From NCBI GenBank assembly GCA_028554755.1, contig JAPTOF010000010.1:1534001-1598000 (forward strand): a DNA stretch of 64,000 bases, given 5' to 3'. Under the pieces are notes generated by a model that made no database searches, was not told where the DNA came from, and saw nothing but the letters and a program-made list of their open reading frames with translations. The translations under genes were made by a program, and so were the position numbers. Shown here piece after piece: positions 59,033 through 64,000 of this stretch; positions within the stretch are counted from its first letter, which is position 1, and each line of letters opens with the position of its first letter. The DNA is from Cordia subcordata. Lineage: Eukaryota; Streptophyta; Magnoliopsida; Boraginales; Cordiaceae.

Positions 59033-60784
59033 TCAAAGTTTGGCAAATTCCAGTCTTTTCTTGCCTTGAAGCTTGTTGGTGACATAGTGTTTGCTGTACT
59101 CCCCATGGTTGTATCTTCTATACTTGCAAGGGTTTTTCTTATTCACCATCTCTGGGATTGGCCCTAGTTCTATTTCATAGCTTGGAGCATAAAATGTGAC
59201 AATTGAAAGTCTGTATTTTTCCTTGTGAGTCACTGCTCTATGCTCCACACTCTTGTATCTCCCATTTGTGAGGACCTGATAAGTTACAGAAAGAATATCA
59301 GTGCACGAAATTCCCGTTATACGTAAAATATAAAAAACTGTAACAATCCATGCACACCTACTGGCATGTCACAACATGTTAGCCTAATCAACTAGCCTAA
59401 AATTTTTAAGTCCTGTAATAACAGTAGTAGTAAGTCATTATGAAGTGCATATAAATCTCACACATAACCAATCTGGGAAGGCATTACAAAAACGCACAGG
59501 AAAAGAAAGACGAAAAGTGGTACAATTTGATACCTCTATAGTGTCACCAATGTTGATAACAAGTGCATTTGGAATAGGCCGAACAGGCACCCATGTATTG
59601 TCTTTAAGTATCTGAAGCCCCACTGAGCTACCTTTCCCTTGTTGCAGCACTGTAAGGGCACTTCCATCAGAGTGGGGGCTTAGACCCATAACCAAGTCTG
59701 GCCTGGGACATGGAGGATAGTAGTTCATTCTCACGGCTTGCACAGCCGAGCCAAACATATCCTCAAACACGTATTCGTTAAGGCAGAGACTAATTGCGAT
59801 GTATTTTAGTATACTCTTGCACAATTTCCTTATCTCTCGTGAGTATAACACCACGGTTTCACTGGAAAGAACCGCGAAAACTATTAAGTTAATCGTGTCT
59901 GAAAATTTTCCAGGACAATTGTTGTTTAGGATGCATAGTGTGTTTGGAATGATCTTACTTTAAAATACTTATCCTATTAAAATTTGGAGATATCTTATCA
60001 CATATACCTTGTATTTTGTAGTTGTAAAAAAATAAGATCGGATATATTACTTATTTTTTATAAGATAAAAAGTATGATTTTGTTTTGAATTTATATACAA
60101 TGCACAATAAAATTTCTTAAATCTTACAAGATATACCCTCATTTCAACAGAATAAACCCCTTAAAATAAGACTATAACAAACAGAGTAGCAATATCACCA
60201 TTACCTGAAATCGACCGGCTTTGTTGGCCAAAGCTTTAGATTCCTCATGAAGTGAGGCTCCAGTGCAAGAGCAAACATGTTGCACCAGTCCAGCTTTTGG
60301 TCCTCAGAGAAAACAAAAGCCTGGCCATATCCTTGAACTGTTCCAGGTATCATTGGGTATTTTTGTTTCTCCTCCAGGGGAAGCATGAAAAACTCCATAG
60401 CCACTTTCTCAATGCTTTCAAGCAAGTTCAAATCAACCCCATGGTTTATAACCTGCAAGGGACAATGACAAACTAAGTTTACACTACACGAAAAGCATTA
60501 ATTATGAACTAATATGGAAAAACAAATACCTGGAAAAATCCCCATTCCTCACAAGCAGCTGAAAGTTTCAGCATCTCACTGTGGAATTCATCTTTATTGC
60601 CTTTCTGAAGCCTGCAAAGATCAATAACAGGGATGTTGTTACAGGGAATGGTTGCTGCTAGTGTTGGCCTTTCTGTCGTGTCGCGGATAAATCGATCGGG
60701 GATAGATGATGGTTTAGTCTTTCTGAGTTCTTGGACATCATCTATGTGACCAACATTGATGGGAGAAATAGGACCTGAAGCCAT
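59033..60784 (-). CDS. SRG1-like 2-oxoglutarate/Fe(II)-dependent dioxygenase, 4 exons, 357 aa
   Basis: Minus-strand exons 60784-60530, 60452-60205, 59861-59534 and 59275-59033 join in phase at GT-AG borders to 357 aa, the usual size. The N-terminal dioxygenase domain opens with IPVIDL (51-56) and holds EEWGFFQVINHGV. The C-terminal double-stranded beta-helix carries the iron ligands His231, Asp233 (SPHSDGS) and His289 (VEHRAV), and the 2-oxoglutarate-binding Arg299-x-Ser301 (YRLS). All catalytic residues are therefore present. NYYPPCPRPDLVMGLSPHSD is the family hallmark. SRG1-type enzymes of the DOXC class oxidise or demethylate small secondary metabolites in the cytosol; the substrate cannot be read from sequence. 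A TATA box lies upstream. Intron 2 is mostly a MITE. Confidence 0.93.
59939..60186. mobile_element. MITE, family N copy 2, in dioxygenase intron 2
   Basis: It has the same ends (TGTGTTTGGAATGATCTTA, AAGACTATAACAAACAGAG) as the nested copy at 41744-42010. TAG occurs on both sides, possibly a 3-bp target duplication. It fills about 248 of the 343 bp of the intron and ends 18 bp from the donor (on the minus strand). Confidence 0.8.
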
Positions 60785-60880
60785 GGTGATAGAATTTGGA
60801 AGAAAAAGAACAGAAAAGTCTTATGATGGTAATGAAGTTCTGTGATGCTTGATAGTCATTAAGGTTGGGACAATGAGAGT

Positions 60881-60888
60881 TATTTATA
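60881..60888 (-). promoter_or_regulatory. TATA box of the dioxygenase gene
   Basis: TATAAATA on the minus strand lies about 100 bp upstream of the ATG at 60784. The spacing fits a short plant leader. Confidence 0.6.
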
Positions 60889-62095
60889 GAGGCTGCAATA
60901 AGCTCTCTTGATGTATCTATCATTGTATAGAAATTTTTGGTGGGACTAAATAAATTGCACTTTATGATAATTCAGCCATGAATGTACCTTCTGTTGGGAA
61001 ATGCTGACACGAAAATCTTAACAAAATCATCCACATTAACCGTATGACACTATTCCATGGCACGTATCCTTTAGACTATTTAGCATTAACAATTGTCTGA
61101 CAAGTTATCGATCTTTCAACTAACTAGACAAGTGTCACAGGGGTGACATGTACCTTCAAGTGCTTGCTGTAAGGTCGTAGTTGCACGAGACGTATTTTAT
61201 GCTTGGAACTAAACGTGAAATGTCCATGCAAGTATGAGCTTTTGCCAGTTTTTGCATTTTATGCTTGTCAGTCGTGTGTTGTTGGCTAACCCTGTCGCGT
61301 AAAATAGGGCACCAAGGCGGGGCAAGCCTCCAACCCTCTTAAAGTAGGCAAGTTCTTGGTACTCAAGTGTGGAACCTGTAGCTTGCAATGGTAACTCAAG
61401 TCATTACTTGAATTTGTAACACTCGCTTATAAATTACTTAATTATCACTGCTTTTGCAAATACGAGACATTGTCGTCAGTAATCCAGCAATTAAGCTTTT
61501 CAACAAAATATTTTTTTTCTAAAATAATTCAGAAAACACATTTAAAAAGAAAAGACAATGCAAACGAGCCCTTAGTCAAGTGCTTAAAGAGGCCTAGATA
61601 TAAAAACAACCATTGTGCAAATTTTGGAATCTGTTCGTGATGTTGGCACGAAGTACAAATTTTTGTCTCTCGAGACTCAATATAACAAGTGGAAGCACTA
61701 ATTAGGGGCCATTTTATTTGCAAGCAGATGTCTCCATTTCTGCAGACCGAATCTAGTGATACTGTCATCATCTCTCTCTCTCTCTTCTTTCCCTTCCACA
61801 CCTTGTGGTAACCTCTAAACCACCAAATTGTAGCATGTAGAAAGCTATATTATTATAGTATAAAGTATGTCTCCATGACCCAAAAGAGAATTGCTTGCTG
61901 GAATGCAGCTTCACGTTTTTCTAGTAGTGAAACTATATGCATTTGGAATGTGGAAATGTTACCAAGAAGTATATTAAATTAATTATTATCTCATTAAGTG
62001 AGGTTGGCCAAAGATTTTGATTTTAATGACAAAAAACCCACTTAGGCTGTTGTATTGAATCTACCTCAAAATTATAAACCTCGTGATTGGACTAA
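60889..62095. other. Dioxygenase promoter flank and intergenic DNA
   Basis: No gene is recognised. The first several hundred bases should include upstream control sequence of the dioxygenase gene. A (CT)n tract lies near 61772-61786. Confidence 0.45.
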
Positions 62096-62280
62096 CACTA
62101 CAAAAAAACTAGTAATAGGTGGCGATTTTTCAGCGGCAGTTTTAACTCTGACATAGGCAACAGTTTTGTACCCTACTATTGCTGGTGGCTTTATAGTCAG
62201 CAATTTTGTGATTATAGGCAACAGGTTTGGAAGACTCCTCCTATAACACCAAAACTGCTGCCTATACCTTGTAATTTTGT
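62096..62280. mobile_element. CACTA-like element terminus
   Basis: It starts CACTACAAAAAAACTAG, the signature terminal word of plant En/Spm elements. It continues with repeated GGC(A/G)(A/G)CAGTTTT-type subterminal motifs in both directions. The other terminus was not found, so this is a solitary end or a deleted copy. Confidence 0.5.
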
Positions 62281-62891
62281 TGGTGCCGACAGAACAGGGC
62301 CTTGTTGCATGCTCTTAATTAGTTAAAGACAAATAAGATAGCATGTATTCAAACCTTGATATTTGAACCCCAACAAGTCATTGTCTGATCACTTTTTCCA
62401 ACTCTGAGATTTGGTTAGCTTCTTGAAAAGGAAAATGTATATTTAGACAATAACATCTAAACTATGGAAAATTGATCAGAGATAATCTTAATGTTTAAGC
62501 AAGTAATCTTTTATGCCCGGAGGAAAATGAAGAACATACCCAAATACGGATTAACAACATCCACTTTATCTATCAATAGAATACTCATAGCATTCTTGGA
62601 CTACGTTTAAGTGCCAAAATTTTAAGCCTTTGCAATAACAGGTGCGGACTACACTTTTTTTCATCAATCTTTTATTATGATGCCAACGTGACACGAAAAA
62701 GAAGAAAAAGAAAAAGAAAAAGGAAAAATGTGTTACATGAGTTAGAACAATTGACTCAACTATTTCATGACAATGAATTAAAATACCTAAGCAATGACCG
62801 CTAAGCCTATGAAGATTGTCTCGTTTGAAATCATACCATGGAAGAAAAATCGAAGGTAAAGAGAGCAAAAAGAAGTAAATGCCAGGCCCCA

Positions 62892-63320
62892 GCAAGAATT
62901 ATTTAGTTTATGACACTAGTAACGTCTGTCAAAATAAGAGTTATGAACGTGGAACGCGATCTAAACAAGGAGTTATAAGTAGAGTTCTGAACTTGTAACA
63001 TGATTTAGACAAAGAATTATGAATTTAGAAGGTGGTATATATTACCTAATCTGGTAAGAATTATTGAGTTTATGATACTAGTCACGTCTAATGCAGTAAG
63101 AGTTACGAACTTTGGAACATAATATAAACAAATATTTAGAAATCGAGTTATGAATTCGTAACGGGATTTAAACAAAGAGTTATGAATTTAAAACGTGGCA
63201 TATATCACCTAATCCTGGTAAGAATTATTAAGTTTATGACACTAGTGATATCTAACAAAGTGAGAGTTATGAACTTGGGACGCGATTTGGCAAAGAGTTA
63301 TGAATTTGAGGCGTGACACG
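62892..63320. repeat. ~163-bp tandem repeat, about 2.7 copies
   Basis: Units open with AAGAATTATT(G/A/T)AGTTTATGA at about 62893, 63053 and 63219. Each contains CTAGT(A/C/G)A(C/T)(G/A)TCT and several GAGTTATGAA words. Diverged copies. Confidence 0.8.
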
Positions 63321-64000
63321 TGCACCACCTGGACCGCGTGTCCCGCGGTTAATCATACAATGTGAGAAAGAAACCGTAGGGGCCTGCCAAAGAGGAAAAA
63401 CTTTTTCAGCACAGATAAGAGCAAAGTCAGATATCAAGGACTCGTCCCCCACATGCAAAACTCACTCTTGGCCTTCCACAACTGCGTACAATGGTGTAAC
63501 ATCGTCCAATTAACGTTGGGTTGATCAGACAATTCGTGATGAATGGTCAGAACAATGAATGAGGAAAGGAAAAAAAAAATGTTACGGAGAATCTTGGACA
63601 CACTTTTCTTTTTCTCAGTACAAGTAATACTAGTAATGATAAAGGCTGAGATTGGACATAGGAATTGATTCGATTCTAATCTTTATTTTAGGTTGAGTGT
63701 CTAGATGTATTTGGTGGTTGGATTGTGAGACCCGTCCTTTCATTCGGGATTTATAATTCGTGACCGGATTCCTCCAATTGAATTTCGTCCGTATAAAAAA
63801 ATGAAAATAAAAAAAGTAATACTTGTATTTGTAGTTTTGCTATCATCTTATCTTAAAGGATATCTCTGAGGTTATATCCACAGGGGTCTTGAATATAAGT
63901 AATAAGATTATATGTTACAAGAGGAGTCAAATTATTAAAAGTTATGAGTACAAGTTATTTTCCTAAAGAACACATAGAAGTTTGTATTTTTCTTGTCTAA
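63321..64000. other. Intergenic DNA at the right edge
   Basis: A CACGTG G-box lies at about 63317-63322, at the end of the tandem repeat, and more GC-rich sequence follows to 63490. It could be upstream DNA of a gene beyond the window, but no start codon or exon is recognised. Confidence 0.35.

Overview
The window is nuclear DNA from a dicot plant. It is AT-rich, its protein-coding genes are split by GT-AG introns, and its spacers are packed with plant repeats: a Ty1-copia element primed by initiator Met-tRNA, MITEs, tRNA-derived SINEs and LINE tails. I cannot name the species. All identifications come from reading motifs and remembered family features; no database search was run.

Layout. 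1-8.9 kb: intergenic with MITEs and minisatellites; the extreme left edge may hold the leader and ATG of a minus-strand gene that leaves the window. 8.9-16.5 kb: a hAT-like element, then a mitochondrial thiamine diphosphate carrier gene (+, seven coding exons, 330 aa). A degenerate array of ~95-100 bp repeats precedes its ATG, and each repeat carries a splice-acceptor-like core. 17.3-19.5 kb: a convergent gene (-, three exons, 181 aa) resembling complex I assembly factor NDUFAF4. 19.5-28.2 kb: intergenic with LINE tails and DNA-element relics. 28.5-28.9 kb: a single-exon NF-YB (histone-fold CCAAT-binding) gene. 29-35.2 kb: intergenic with a tRNA-derived SINE flanked by a perfect 13-bp target-site duplication.

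35.2-43.0 kb: an F-box/LRR (FBD-like) pseudogene. Its F-box is cut after codon 24 by a 5.45-kb Ty1-copia element (- strand, both LTRs, CAAAA duplication on each side). It also has two nonsense codons, a nested MITE insertion and a frameshift. 43.4-55.6 kb: two copies of a ~3.15-kb segment carrying the 3' end of a CUL1-like gene. Only the right copy keeps upstream exons (50482-53466). That gene encodes just the N-terminal cullin-repeat part, with an internal stop and a frameshift, so it is called a pseudogene. 57-58.5 kb: a 126-bp tandem array and a decayed DNA element. 59.0-60.8 kb: an intact SRG1-like 2-oxoglutarate/Fe(II) dioxygenase gene (-, four exons, 357 aa) whose second intron is mostly one MITE. 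60.9-64 kb: intergenic with a CACTA-like end and a ~163-bp tandem array.

Four genes look intact: the thiamine diphosphate carrier, NDUFAF4-like, NF-YB and the dioxygenase. The first two are both mitochondrial by inference and lie tail to tail; otherwise I see no shared pathway. I saw no convincing new molecular system. The most unusual structures are the acceptor-like repeat array before the carrier ATG, the layered destruction of the F-box gene, and the duplicated truncated cullin.
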